A stretch of DNA of 64,000 bases, taken from positions 930,001 through 994,000 of the forward strand of contig CBDEGT010000002.1 in the NCBI GenBank assembly GCA_965237965.1, in the 5' to 3' direction. Shown here piece by piece: positions 50,420-59,164 of this stretch (the first letter of the stretch is position 1; each line of letters starts with the position of its first letter). Under the pieces are notes generated by a model. It worked only from the letters and a program-made list of their open reading frames with translations. It ran no database searches and had not been told where the DNA came from. The translations under genes and the position numbers were made by a program. Origin of the DNA: UBA2988 sp965237965 (lineage in GTDB: Bacteria; Gemmatimonadota; Gemmatimonadetes; Longimicrobiales; Gaopeijiaceae).

Positions 50420-52336
50420 TCAGGAGGGCGTCCGGGCCCAGCGGAGCTCGTCGAACGGATCTGCCGCTCGCAGTCGGAATCGGCCCGGCCCGCCGATCGC
50501 GGAGAGCTTCACCAGCACGCGGTTCCAGCCGGCGCGCAGGTAGGCGCTGAAGTCGGTTTCCCCGGCCGCCGGCTCGGTCCCGGGAGCCGCCCCCGGACGC
50601 GCCGGGCGAGCCAGTGCGGGGATGCCCTCGACCAGCACGCGAGGCGCGCCCTCGCTTTCGATCACTAACGTGACCGAGCGTTCGCGCGGCGCGAACAGGA
50701 ACGCCTGCGCGTACGCGGTTCCGCCCTTCGGCGCGAGCGTCACGGCCCCGTCCGCATCCGCGTCGAGGGGTTCCCAGACCGCCGTCTGGCCGTCGAGCAG
50801 CGCGTGGCTTCGGTCGAGCTCGGGCTCCCGGTCGGGGCCCCAGATGAACTCGAGCGCAGTCCTCGAATCGGTGATGCCCGGGTTGGGCCAGCTGCCGATC
50901 CCCCACCACTCGGTGACCGGGTGCTCGATCGGTCGAGCGTGAATGGCGGCCGGCAGGGCAATTCCGCCCCCGTGCGCGGACAGCTGGAGCTCCACGGCAC
51001 GTGCGATTGCCGTGACGGTGTCCAGGAGTAGCCCGGGCAGCACGTCGCCCAGCTCCGACCCGGGGGGGCTCAATTCGAGCGTGCGTGCCGGCCGCTCGGA
51101 GCCACCCACCGTGACGCTGGGGGTCACCGCACCCGGGGATGCCTCCCGGTAGAAGATGACCTCGTAGCGGTCGGGGCGAGGAACGGGGACGCTCATACGG
51201 ACGGCGCCGGTCCCCAAGCCGATCACATCGAGCTCGTCACCGCGCACCGCCTCGGGCGGGACGAGCACGTCGGGGACCCGGCGCTCGTGCGGACCGGGAA
51301 GGGGTGGCAGCGGATCGTGAGGCTCGGTCTGATACCAATAGGCGACGGTCGCATACTCGGCCGCCTCTCGGTTGGCCCGTCCCCGCTGGAGCTCGAGACG
51401 AAACGAGCTGCGGAAGGGGATCGGATCGGCCAGGTGCCAGCGGTACGCCGCGAGTCGTCCCCGGTCGTCTCGGAGGACCACGCCGTGCAGGGGTCCGGCC
51501 ACGGTCGCGTCGCCGGCCACGCCCGGGCCCAGATAGGCCGCGACCGAAGCGGAGTCGAGGGTCCGGCCGTCCACCCGGAACAGGCCGTTCCCGCGCAGGA
51601 ACGCGAGCGTCCCGTCGTGCCCCTGGGCGCTCAGAATCGTTCCGACAAACCAGCCCGCGCCCCGTGCGTCGACCACCTCGTGCAGCCGGTCTGGTCGCGC
51701 ACGTGGGTCACGGCTCCAGAGCGCGTGAAACGTAGCGACCGGACCGGCCGGCTCGCGCTCCACCTCCACATCGGCGTCGAAGGTGACCCCTTCGACGGGT
51801 AGGTCGGTTCCGTTCTCGAGTACGACGCGGGCGCCGCGGGCGAAGGGAAGCGGCAGGTAGCTGAAGAACCCGTCGCTTCCCACTCCCATCGGGAGCGAAG
51901 CGTAAGCGTGCCGTTCGTACCCGTTGCCGAAAAAGTCGCCGAGTGGAACGTGAACCGAGGGCTCGACCTCGCCGTCCCAGTGCATGCGCAGCGCGATGCG
52001 CCGAAGCCAGTGGGGATCCGCGCTCGCGAGGTCCAGCCGGATGCGACGGACCACGCCGGACCCGGTGAGGTCCAGCAGCACCAGGCTGTCGCCCGGCGCT
52101 AACGTGCCGCTCGCTCCGGTGGCCGGGAACACCACGTGCTCGAACCGGCCGGCGGCCTCGCCGGGTGCGCTGAGCATGCGGTCGGCGCCGAGGAACGCAG
52201 CGGTCGGGAGCTCGGCCGGGAGCGGGGCCTCCGGTTCGAGCCGGAGCACACGTCGGACGCTGGTGCAGCCGCTTCCCACCAGGATGACGGCGAGTGCCGA
52301 CGCAAGGGCTCTCCACCAGGCTACGTTCACGAACAC
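50420..52336 (-). CDS. GH172/DUF2961-like lipoprotein
   Basis: This 638-aa protein has a lipoprotein signal (ALASALAVILVGSGC). The DUF2961 core follows: LVLLDLTGSGVVRRIRLDLA, ALRMHWDGEVEPSVHVPLGDFFGNG (in part: PSVHVPLGDFFGNG) and SYLPLPFARGARVVLENG. GH172 members are alpha-D-fructofuranosidases or arabinofuranosidases acting on furanose glycans. A C-terminal beta domain includes WNRVLVKLSAIGGPGRFRLR. GGAGGAGAG precedes the GTG at 52336. The substrate is unknown. Confidence 0.82.
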   Translation of the reverse strand: MFVNVAWWRALASALAVILVGSGCTSVRRVLRLEPEAPLPAELPTAAFLGADRMLSAPGEAAGRFEHVVFPATGASGTLAPGDSLVLLDLTGSGVVRRIRLDLASADPHWLRRIALRMHWDGEVEPSVHVPLGDFFGNGYERHAYASLPMGVGSDGFFSYLPLPFARGARVVLENGTDLPVEGVTFDADVEVEREPAGPVATFHALWSRDPRARPDRLHEVVDARGAGWFVGTILSAQGHDGTLAFLRGNGLFRVDGRTLDSASVAAYLGPGVAGDATVAGPLHGVVLRDDRGRLAAYRWHLADPIPFRSSFRLELQRGRANREAAEYATVAYWYQTEPHDPLPPLPGPHERRVPDVLVPPEAVRGDELDVIGLGTGAVRMSVPVPRPDRYEVIFYREASPGAVTPSVTVGGSERPARTLELSPPGSELGDVLPGLLLDTVTAIARAVELQLSAHGGGIALPAAIHARPIEHPVTEWWGIGSWPNPGITDSRTALEFIWGPDREPELDRSHALLDGQTAVWEPLDADADGAVTLAPKGGTAYAQAFLFAPRERSVTLVIESEGAPRVLVEGIPALARPARPGAAPGTEPAAGETDFSAYLRAGWNRVLVKLSAIGGPGRFRLRAADPFDELRWARTPS

Positions 52337-52532
52337 CTCTCCTCCGGAATCACGACTCCTCGCGTTCGGGCCCTCCGCGGCATGAAACGCACGTCGCGGT
52401 CCGTACCCCGATCCAGCCTGTGCGCGCCCGCTCCGACTCGACGTATCGGGTGCGTCGGGTCGGCCACCATCCGCTGGCGCGCCGGCGCCACGCCCCCGAA
52501 CTTCAGGCCTTCAGGGCCGAGAGGAGGGGTGC

Positions 52533-52658
52533 ATGAAGGAGAAGTCGGGCGCGAAGTCGGGTTTCCGCCACTGGGTGTTCGTGGTGGGGGTCGTCCTGGT
52601 CGGCGCGCTTCTGTACCTGGTGCTGGTGGGGCCGAGACTGCGCGTGCCGATGCCGTAG
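52533..52658 (+). CDS. Small single-pass membrane protein, 41 aa
   Basis: ATG 52533 has AGGAGG a few bases upstream, the best ribosome site in this region. The product has a Lys-rich start (MKEKSGAKSG) and one helix (WVFVVGVVLVGALLYLVLVG), ending GPRLRVPMP. It lies between the start of the GH172-like gene (opposite strand) and the end of a membrane protein gene, whose stop is 5 bases away. No family is recognised. Confidence 0.7.
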   Translation: MKEKSGAKSGFRHWVFVVGVVLVGALLYLVLVGPRLRVPMP

Positions 52659-52662
52659 CCGG

Positions 52663-53223
52663 CTATGCCGGCCAGAACCAGGTGAACGCGGCAGCGGTCA
52701 GGATCGAGTAGACGGCACCATCGAACGTGTTCTTGATGTTCGTGCTCCACGCCCGACGGTACCAGATCGAGCTCTGCCAGTGCGCCACGGTATACGCGAT
52801 GAACGAAATGGCGCCGGCAAAGCGGAACACCGCGACGTCTGGCGAGCCAGGACCGAGTGCGCGTCCGGTGACATACGCGGCTAGGATCCCGACCACAACA
52901 CAGTACAGGAACCACTGAGCGAGTTGTGCTCCCATGGCGGGCGCCCCAGGCGGAAACACGGTGACGATGGCGACTGGCCCGGTCTTCATCTTCTCGATCC
53001 AGTCCGGGTCCTTCCTCTCGGACGGGTCCTCCGCGAACGGCATCATGTACTCGCCGGGCGGGATCGCCAGCGGCCGCAGCGTGTTCGCCAAGCCGTCCTC
53101 GTCCGGCAACCGGGCGTAGTCCGTCCGGTGGTACGGCAGGAACATGTGGATGACCGAGCTCGCCACGAACACGAGCACAGCCGCTAGCAGGATCGGGAGT
53201 ACCAGCGACGTGATCGGGACCAT
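52663..53223 (-). CDS. Membrane protein of unknown function
   Basis: This 186-aa protein has an N-terminal helix (LVLPILLAAVLVFVASSVI), a periplasmic stretch with YHRTDYARLPDED and PPGEYMMPFAEDPSERKDPD, then three helices including QWFLYCVVVGILAAYVTGRA and FAGAISFIAYTVAHWQSSIW. AGGAG lies seven bases before the ATG at 53223. I recognise no characterised family. Confidence 0.75.
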   Translation of the reverse strand: MVPITSLVLPILLAAVLVFVASSVIHMFLPYHRTDYARLPDEDGLANTLRPLAIPPGEYMMPFAEDPSERKDPDWIEKMKTGPVAIVTVFPPGAPAMGAQLAQWFLYCVVVGILAAYVTGRALGPGSPDVAVFRFAGAISFIAYTVAHWQSSIWYRRAWSTNIKNTFDGAVYSILTAAAFTWFWPA

Positions 53224-53570
53224 GCGTCGACTCCTAGTCACGGGGAGCGCGCTGACGGTCGCTCGGCTGCGCGAGCGGCCGCTGCTGTCGACAGTATGCG
53301 ATCCGGTGGGGCGGTCTGTGAAGGGAGTTTTGATCTGAACCCGGGAAAGCCCTCTGCTACATAGCGGAAGGCGTTTCTCTTCCCGGCTCCGGCCGAGTTC
53401 TCGGTGGGGGGCATCGTCCGCGGGTGGAAGTCGCGGCTCGGCTGGGGCTTCCGGCCGCGATCACGATCTTCTGAGTCAGGAAACGGTGCGCCTGGATTCC
53501 GGGGGGCGCATGCGGTGAGGCCGCGCGCGGGTCCACGCCGTCTGCGGGGCTGCCGTGGCTCAGCGACGCG
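53224..53570. other. Gap without a recognisable gene
   Basis: These 347 bases hold the promoter of the leftward membrane protein and the 3' region of the S9-like gene. Open frames here are short and start with no ribosome site. No tRNA, repeat or strong hairpin was seen. Confidence 0.5.
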
Positions 53571-54698
53571 TCACCGAGCGCTCGGATCCTCGTAGGGCCT
53601 GAGGTGCTCCTCCAGGAACGCCCACGCTCGATTCCACGAGTCCTGCTGCGCCGGCGAGTCCACCCGCTCAAGCGTGCCGGCGTCCACCCGCCAGCTGAAG
53701 GAATGCCCCACCGTGTAACCCCAGGGCTCGGGATCTTCGTAGATCTTGGTCTCCGCGAGATCGGGTTTCGTCGCGCGCAGCTTGTAGATCAACATCGAGC
53801 TTTCCTCGAAGTCCACGTCCTCGTCGTTGGTTGCCACGTGCACGAGCAAAGGCGTCCGGAGCTTGTCCACCTGGTAGAACGGTGACCGCTCCACATAGAG
53901 GTCCTTACGCTCGAAGGGGAGTCCCTGAATGTGCTCCTGAGTCGAGAAGGCGCGCTGGTACTCCGGTCCCTTGTACGAGAGCCGGAAGACCAGGTTGGTG
54001 ACCGGCACGATCGCAGCACCGGCTCTGAAGGGATGGCCATCCCGTGTGATCGACAGGATTGTGATCAGGCCGCCGTGGCTCCATCCCATCATGCCGACCC
54101 GATCGGGATCCACGTGTGGCAGGTTCTCGAGCATCCAATCGTAGGCGGTCATCACGTCGTCCACCTCGTAGCCGCCATAGTCGATCGCGTTGTGGTGCTC
54201 GGCGCCGAATCCAGTGCTACCGCGGTATTCGGGTGTGATCACGACGTAGCCGCGTTCGACCGCTTCGCGCACGAACGGCCAACCGGTCGCGCTCCAGTTT
54301 CCGTGTACGCCTCCGTGCACCCAGATCATTGCCGCGTGTCCGCGCGGGCCCCGTGTGTCGAGCGGTTGGAAGACGTACGCCGGAATGTCCATGTCCCCGA
54401 CCCGACTGCGGTACGTGATCCTGCGGAAGTCGACCACGCCGTCACTGATCGCCCGGTAGATGCTATCCGTGTGTGCCTTCTCGGCCATGTCGGCAGCGTA
54501 TTCGGCCAGCGGGTGGTCGGCCGGGCGGTCGCTCACGTAGAGCTCACGGGCCCGGTCGAGGTCGATGGGAACGGACGGCCGGGCTCCGTTCGGCTGCGCC
54601 GCGATGGCGTCGGCAGTGACCCAGACCAGGACGGACATCGAGAGCGGCGCCAGCAGGGCGCGCAGGATCGCTCGACGAGCGTGACGGGGGAGAGTCAT
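53571..54698 (-). CDS. Secreted S9-like alpha/beta hydrolase
   Basis: This 375-aa protein has a signal region (LSMSVLVWVTADAIAAQ) and an alpha/beta-hydrolase domain close to prolyl oligopeptidases: oxyanion IWVHGGVHGNW, nucleophile Ser in GMMGWSHGG, Asp in VHVATNDEDVDFEES and His in YTVGHSFSW. It lacks the N-terminal beta-propeller, so it is shorter than true S9 peptidases and could be a peptidase or esterase. It is divergent from the STN-domain gene. Confidence 0.87.
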   Translation of the reverse strand: MTLPRHARRAILRALLAPLSMSVLVWVTADAIAAQPNGARPSVPIDLDRARELYVSDRPADHPLAEYAADMAEKAHTDSIYRAISDGVVDFRRITYRSRVGDMDIPAYVFQPLDTRGPRGHAAMIWVHGGVHGNWSATGWPFVREAVERGYVVITPEYRGSTGFGAEHHNAIDYGGYEVDDVMTAYDWMLENLPHVDPDRVGMMGWSHGGLITILSITRDGHPFRAGAAIVPVTNLVFRLSYKGPEYQRAFSTQEHIQGLPFERKDLYVERSPFYQVDKLRTPLLVHVATNDEDVDFEESSMLIYKLRATKPDLAETKIYEDPEPWGYTVGHSFSWRVDAGTLERVDSPAQQDSWNRAWAFLEEHLRPYEDPSAR

Positions 54699-54820
54699 GT
54701 CGAAGTCCCAATGGTTGCGGTGGGGCGCCCCGGCACGATCCGGTGAGCGTCCCTGGCTGTCAAATGGAGCACGGCAACGCCCGGGGTTATCTTTCGGGCG
54801 CCTCGATAAGGATAATCCGG

Positions 54821-55081
54821 ATGGCCCTGCGGCGTCCTCATACCCTGCTCATGGCTTCGGTGGTCGTGGCCCATCTGGCTGCCGCCCCGGCGCTGCCCGT
54901 CGGAGCACAGCAGACACCTATGCGCTCGCTCGACAGTGTCTCCTTCGACGGGACGCACATCCACGACGTCGTGGCGTTGTTCGCCGAATATGGCGGGCGG
55001 TCGATCGTGCTGGGCAGCGGTGTCGCGGGAACGGTGTTTTCCGACGTGCTCGAGCGCGTCGCAGCACTTCTACGCGGCTGA
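54821..55081 (+). CDS. Short exported protein with STN-like domain
   Basis: This 86-aa product has a signal peptide (LLMASVVVAHLAAAPALPVGA) and a single motif SVSFDGTHIHDVVALFAEYG then GRSIVLGSGVAGTVF, like the start of the secretin/TonB short N-terminal (STN) domain. It stops about 20 residues earlier than a full domain. It may be a truncated secretin (PilQ-type) gene or a stand-alone small protein. AAGGAT precedes the ATG. The GH84 gene begins 21 bases after the stop. Confidence 0.6.
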   Translation: MALRRPHTLLMASVVVAHLAAAPALPVGAQQTPMRSLDSVSFDGTHIHDVVALFAEYGGRSIVLGSGVAGTVFSDVLERVAALLRG

Positions 55082-55101
55082 CGGCGCCGCCGAGCCCCCC
55101 C

Positions 55102-56193
55102 ATGAGCCATCCGGAGCTCGGCGTCATCGAGGGTTACTACGGCAGGCCCTGGAGCTGGGAGAGCCGCGCGGAAACCGCCGAGTTTCTGGCCGGACACGGA
55201 TACCGGTTCTACCTCTACGCTCCCAAGGCCGACCCTCGGCTGCGCCGGCGCTGGCGCGAGCCCCACGGCGACGAGGAGGCCGAGCAGATTGCCCGCCTCT
55301 CCGCACGCTGCCGCGCGCTGGGCATGCGCTTCGGGATCGGGCTCAGCCCGATCGGGCTGCATCTGGACTTCGGTCGCGAAGCGAAGGGGGCTCTCACGCG
55401 CAAGCTGGCGTCGCTCGACGCGCTCGGGATCGACGACCTCGCCCTGCTCTTCGACGACATGCGCGGGGACACGCCTGAACTCGAGCGGGGCCTCGCCGAC
55501 GCGCAGGCCGACATCGTCTTGTTGGCTGCCGAGCGGACCCGAGCCACGCGCTTGCTCGCCTGTCCCTCGTACTACACGGATGATCCAGCCCTCGACCGGG
55601 CGTTCGGCGACCGCCCTGAGGGCTATCTGGAACGGCTGGGGGCGTTGCTCGACCCCGAGATCCGCCTGTTCTGGACCGGTGAGGAGGTCGTTTCGCGCGA
55701 GCTCTCCCCCGGCCACCTCGACCGCGTAGCCGAGCGGATGCGTCGTAAGCCTTTCCTTTGGGATAACTATCCGGTGAACGACGGCGAGCGGATGTCGCAG
55801 TTCCTGCACGTGCGCGGCTTCACGGGACGTCCCTCGTCCCTCGGCGAGTGCGTGGCCGGCCACGGCGTCAACCCCGCACTGCAGCCCACCCTAACGCGCA
55901 TCCCGGCGCTCACGCTGGTCGAGTCGTACGCGAAGGGAGACCGCTACGCGTATGGTGCGGCGACACGCGCCGCCGCCCTCCGTGTCCTGGGCGAGGACCT
56001 GGGCGAGCATATCTGGGAAGACCTGCTCTTGCTCCAGGAGGTCGGTCTGGACCGGCTAGGCACGCGGGCCGCGGAGCTGAGGGCGCGTTATGCGGTTTTC
56101 GACCACCCGGGAGCGCGCGAGGTGGTAGCATGGCTCGATGGGGAGTACCGCGTCACCGACGCGCTCGTCCAGGCCCAATCTGTGGAGGACTAA
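55102..56193 (+). CDS. GH84-family beta-N-acetylglucosaminidase
   Basis: This 363-aa TIM-barrel enzyme begins GVIEGYYGRPWSWESR, the GH84 hallmark. The catalytic pair Asp118-Asp119 is in LALLFDDMRGD. LLACPSYYTDDP, LFWTGEEVVSRELS and KPFLWDNYPVNDGER follow as in NagJ and OGA-type enzymes. It should remove terminal N-acetylglucosamine by substrate-assisted catalysis. No signal peptide is seen, so it probably acts in the cytoplasm on imported sugars. It ends tail to tail with the sugar ABC ATPase gene, overlapping by 4 bases. Confidence 0.92.
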   Translation: MSHPELGVIEGYYGRPWSWESRAETAEFLAGHGYRFYLYAPKADPRLRRRWREPHGDEEAEQIARLSARCRALGMRFGIGLSPIGLHLDFGREAKGALTRKLASLDALGIDDLALLFDDMRGDTPELERGLADAQADIVLLAAERTRATRLLACPSYYTDDPALDRAFGDRPEGYLERLGALLDPEIRLFWTGEEVVSRELSPGHLDRVAERMRRKPFLWDNYPVNDGERMSQFLHVRGFTGRPSSLGECVAGHGVNPALQPTLTRIPALTLVESYAKGDRYAYGAATRAAALRVLGEDLGEHIWEDLLLLQEVGLDRLGTRAAELRARYAVFDHPGAREVVAWLDGEYRVTDALVQAQSVED

Positions 56194-57290
56194 TCGATCC
56201 GTCTGCCGCTGGCGGAGTCGAACCAGTGGCGTCGGTCGGCCGGCAGGTCGAAGACGATTTCGTCGCCCCGCGCGACGGCCCTATCGGACGAGAGTAAGGC
56301 CTGCAGATCGAGCGCCTCGGAAGTCCCCTTGTCGGTGCGGACCGCTACGTGGACAAGCGTTCCGGCGCCGAGCGGCTCCACCAGTTCCACCGTTCCCCTG
56401 AACGCTCCGCGCTCTCCGACCTCGACGTGCTCTGGGCGGATACCAAGCGTGACGTGGCTCGCGGAGAAGCCCGACCGCCACGCATCGTCGAGGGTGAGGC
56501 CTGGACCGCGAACACGTGCGCGATCGCTGCCGCGCTCGACAACGCGCTCGATCGTGCACCGGATCAGGTTCATCGCGGGTGACCCGATGAACCCCGCCAC
56601 GAAGAGGTTCGTCGGCCGGCGATAGAGCTCCAAGGGCGGGGCCACCTGCTGGATTCGGCCGCCCTCGAGGACGGCCACGCGGTGACCGAGCGTCATCGCC
56701 TCCTCCTGATCGTGGGTGACGTGGAGGACGGTGGCGCCGAGCCGTCTCTGAAGTCGGGCCAGCTCGGTACGCGTTCGCACGCGCAGGGTCGGATCGAGGT
56801 TGGACAGTGGCTCGTCCAGGAGGAATGCGGTGGGCTCTCGGACGATCGCGCGACCCAACGCCACCCGCTGGCGCTGGCCGCCCGAGAGTTGGGCCGGCCG
56901 CCTCTCCAGCAGCTCCTCGAGTCCGAGCAGGGCCGCCGCCGCCGCCACGCGCTCCGCGATCGCGGTCTTCGGCGCGTCCCGCATCCGGAGCCCGAAGGCC
57001 AGGTTCCGGCGTACCGTCATGTGCGGATAGAGAGCATAGCTCTGGAACACCATCGCGACGTCCCGTTGCTGGGGAGGCAGCTCGGTTACGTCCCTGCCGT
57101 CGACCCAGACCCTCCCTTCGGTCGGCGTTTCGAGCCCGGCAACGATGCGGAGCAGCGTGCTCTTGCCCGACCCGGACGGCCCCACCAGCACGAGGTACTC
57201 ACCGTCACGAGCCTCGAGGTCCACGCCCGCTACGGCCACGGTGCCGTCCGCGAAGGCGCGCGAGACGCCCTCGAGCCGTACCTCAGCCAC
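56190..57290 (-). CDS. Sugar ABC transporter ATPase (MalK/UgpC type)
   Basis: This 366-aa ATPase has Walker A GPSGSGKSTLLR, signature LSGGQRQRVALGRAI, Walker B FLLDEPLSNLD and H-loop LHVTHDQEEAM. A C-terminal TOBE/OB regulatory domain (LGIRPEHVEVGERG) completes the MalK class. It energises the two permeases encoded upstream on the same strand. The GTG start at 57290 is near a purine-rich region containing 12-base repeats. Confidence 0.93.
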   Translation of the reverse strand: MAEVRLEGVSRAFADGTVAVAGVDLEARDGEYLVLVGPSGSGKSTLLRIVAGLETPTEGRVWVDGRDVTELPPQQRDVAMVFQSYALYPHMTVRRNLAFGLRMRDAPKTAIAERVAAAAALLGLEELLERRPAQLSGGQRQRVALGRAIVREPTAFLLDEPLSNLDPTLRVRTRTELARLQRRLGATVLHVTHDQEEAMTLGHRVAVLEGGRIQQVAPPLELYRRPTNLFVAGFIGSPAMNLIRCTIERVVERGSDRARVRGPGLTLDDAWRSGFSASHVTLGIRPEHVEVGERGAFRGTVELVEPLGAGTLVHVAVRTDKGTSEALDLQALLSSDRAVARGDEIVFDLPADRRHWFDSASGRRID

Positions 57291-57348
57291 GCCTCACCCT
57301 TCGCTCACCGCTTTGCGTCGCGCCTCCAGTCACGCCTTCTGCCATTCC

Positions 57349-57396
57349 TTCCGTCACCCTTTCCTTCACCCTTTCCTTTACCCCTTCCTTCACCCC
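57349..57396 (-). repeat. Four 12-base tandem repeats between permease and ATPase genes
   Basis: On the plus strand the units are TTCCGTCACCCT, TTCCTTCACCCT, TTCCTTTACCCC and TTCCTTCACCCC, head to tail, with a partial fifth after them. Read leftward they give repeated AGGAA/GGGTGA, so each unit looks like a ribosome site plus a stop codon. The repeats overlap the permease stop and lead towards the ATPase start. Confidence 0.85.
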
Positions 57397-58214
57397 TTCA
57401 CCGATCCCGCAGTGAGTCCGTGCACGATGCGGCGCTGGAAGACGAGCACGACTAGCGCTACGGGCACCGTCGCCACCACCACGGCGGCCAACACCTGACC
57501 CCATGGCACCTGGTAGCGGCCACGGAAGAGCGTGATCGCGACCGGCACGGTCTGACGCTCGGGTCCTACCGTGAAGGAGAGCGCAAAGAGAAACTCGTTC
57601 CAGCAGTACAGGAACGTGAGGATCGCTGTGGTCACCAGCCCTGGAGCCGCGAGCGGCAGCACTACCTCGCGCAGCGCGCGCAGCCGCGAGGCGCCGTCCA
57701 CCAGCGCTGCGTCCTCGATGTCCTCGGGAAGCTGCCGGAAGTAACCGACCAGCAGCCAGACCGTCAGCGGCATCGCGAACGTCAGGTACGGGAGCACCAG
57801 GCCGGGGTAGGTGTTGATCAGGCCCACCTCGCGCAGCAGCAGGTAGAGCGGTGAGACGATTGAGATCTGCGGGAACATCGCAACCGCCAGGATGAACGCG
57901 AGGATGGGGGTCTTCCCCGGGAAGCGAAGCCGCGCCAGCGCGTAGGCGGCCATCGAGCCCAGGGTGACGCAGAGCGCGGTGGTGGTCAGCGCGACCACCA
58001 GCGAGTTCCGGATCGGCACCCAGAAGCTCCGCTCGTCGAAGAGCGCACGGTAGTGGTCGAGGACCAGTTCCCGGGGCAGGAGCGTCGGCAGCTGGAAGAG
58101 GTCGGCCTCGTGTCCGAGCGAGGACTTGAGCGCCCAGTAGAGCGGGAAGAGCCCCACCCCCACGAGCAGCGCGAACCCGAGGACTCCCAGCCAGCGTACG
58201 AGTCGGTCGCTCAT
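57390..58214 (-). CDS. Sugar ABC permease, MalG type
   Basis: This 274-aa permease has six helices. The EAA loop is EDAALVDGASRLRALREVVLP, which contacts the ATPase. The N-terminus MSDRLVRWLGVLGFALLVGV and the segment PYLTFAMPLTVWLLVGYFRQ match the MalG family. Its ATG overlaps the stop of the MalF-type gene as ATGA. It ends within the 12-base repeat array. Confidence 0.92.
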   Translation of the reverse strand: MSDRLVRWLGVLGFALLVGVGLFPLYWALKSSLGHEADLFQLPTLLPRELVLDHYRALFDERSFWVPIRNSLVVALTTTALCVTLGSMAAYALARLRFPGKTPILAFILAVAMFPQISIVSPLYLLLREVGLINTYPGLVLPYLTFAMPLTVWLLVGYFRQLPEDIEDAALVDGASRLRALREVVLPLAAPGLVTTAILTFLYCWNEFLFALSFTVGPERQTVPVAITLFRGRYQVPWGQVLAAVVVATVPVALVVLVFQRRIVHGLTAGSVKG

Positions 58215-59164
58215 CGCTCCCGCTCCTCCGTGACCAGGCTCACGCCCAGCAGACGGATGAAGACCAACGCCAGCAGGAACGATCCGAGGAATACCGTGAC
58301 CGAAAGGGCTGAGCCGTAGCCGAACCGGAGGTTCCGAAGAAGCGCGTCGAAGGCGTAGATCGAGACGGACTCGGTCGCAGTGCCGGGACCACCCCCGGTG
58401 AGCACGAAGATCAGGTCGAACACGCGGAACGCGTCCAGCGACCGGAAGAGCGCGGCGACGAGCAGCGCAGGTCGGAGCAGCGGCAGCGTGATATCGCGGA
58501 ACTGCCCCCACGCTCCCGCGCCGTCGATCCGCGCTGCCTCGTAGAGCGTGCGGTCGATGGTCTGTAGGCCGGCCAGGAGCAACAACGCCACGAACGGTGT
58601 GGTCTTCCACACGTCGCCGAGGACGAGCGGGACCCAAGCGGCGACGGGGTGCGAGAACCAGGGCACCGGCTGGCCGAGCAGAACGTTTACGATCCCCACT
58701 TCGCTCTCGAAGAGGAAGCGCCAGAGGAGCGCGGCCACGACCGCGGGGACGGCCCAGGGCATGAGTACGGCCACGCGCAGGAGACCGCGCGCCCGTAGGC
58801 TTCTGTCCAGCCCCACCGCGAGTGCGAGCCCCAGCAGCAGCTCCAGCGTCACGGTGCCGGCGGTAAAGAGCGCGGTCTGGGCGAGAGCGCCCAGAAAGCG
58901 CCGGTCAGCGATCAGCTCTACGTAGTTGTCGAGCCCCACGAACGGGCGCCCGATCCAGGGCATGCGCAGGTCGTAGCGGAAGAGCGACTGCCAGGCGGTG
59001 TGCAGAAGCGGAAAGATCGCGACGAGCACCACGGTGCCAAGCGCGGGCAGGAGAAGCCCGACTGCGATCCGACGCTCGTCGCGACCCGTCTCGTTGCGAC
59101 CACGGTCGCCGCGATTCCACGGATCCCGGCCCGAGGGGCCGTGGCGCGATCCGCTGCGGCTCAA
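58211..59164 (-). CDS. Sugar ABC permease, MalF/UgpA type
   Basis: This 317-aa permease has six helices. The EAA loop is YEAARIDGAGAWGQFRDITLP. GGGPGTATESVSIYAFDALL near the C-terminus is characteristic. The only plausible start is the TTG at 59164, which overlaps the stop of the binding-protein gene (TTGA). It gives a hydrophilic, Arg-rich N-terminus of about 30 residues before IAVGLLLPALGTVVLVAIF. Confidence 0.9.
   Translation of the reverse strand: MSRSGSRHGPSGRDPWNRGDRGRNETGRDERRIAVGLLLPALGTVVLVAIFPLLHTAWQSLFRYDLRMPWIGRPFVGLDNYVELIADRRFLGALAQTALFTAGTVTLELLLGLALAVGLDRSLRARGLLRVAVLMPWAVPAVVAALLWRFLFESEVGIVNVLLGQPVPWFSHPVAAWVPLVLGDVWKTTPFVALLLLAGLQTIDRTLYEAARIDGAGAWGQFRDITLPLLRPALLVAALFRSLDAFRVFDLIFVLTGGGPGTATESVSIYAFDALLRNLRFGYGSALSVTVFLGSFLLALVFIRLLGVSLVTEERER

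Noticed and set aside
53224..53570. Possible tRNA or small RNA gene in the gap
   Set aside because: No TPsiC-type motif or cloverleaf arms could be found by eye.
57349..57396. Tandem repeats as a CRISPR array
   Set aside because: The 12-base units are contiguous with no spacers and no cas genes are near.
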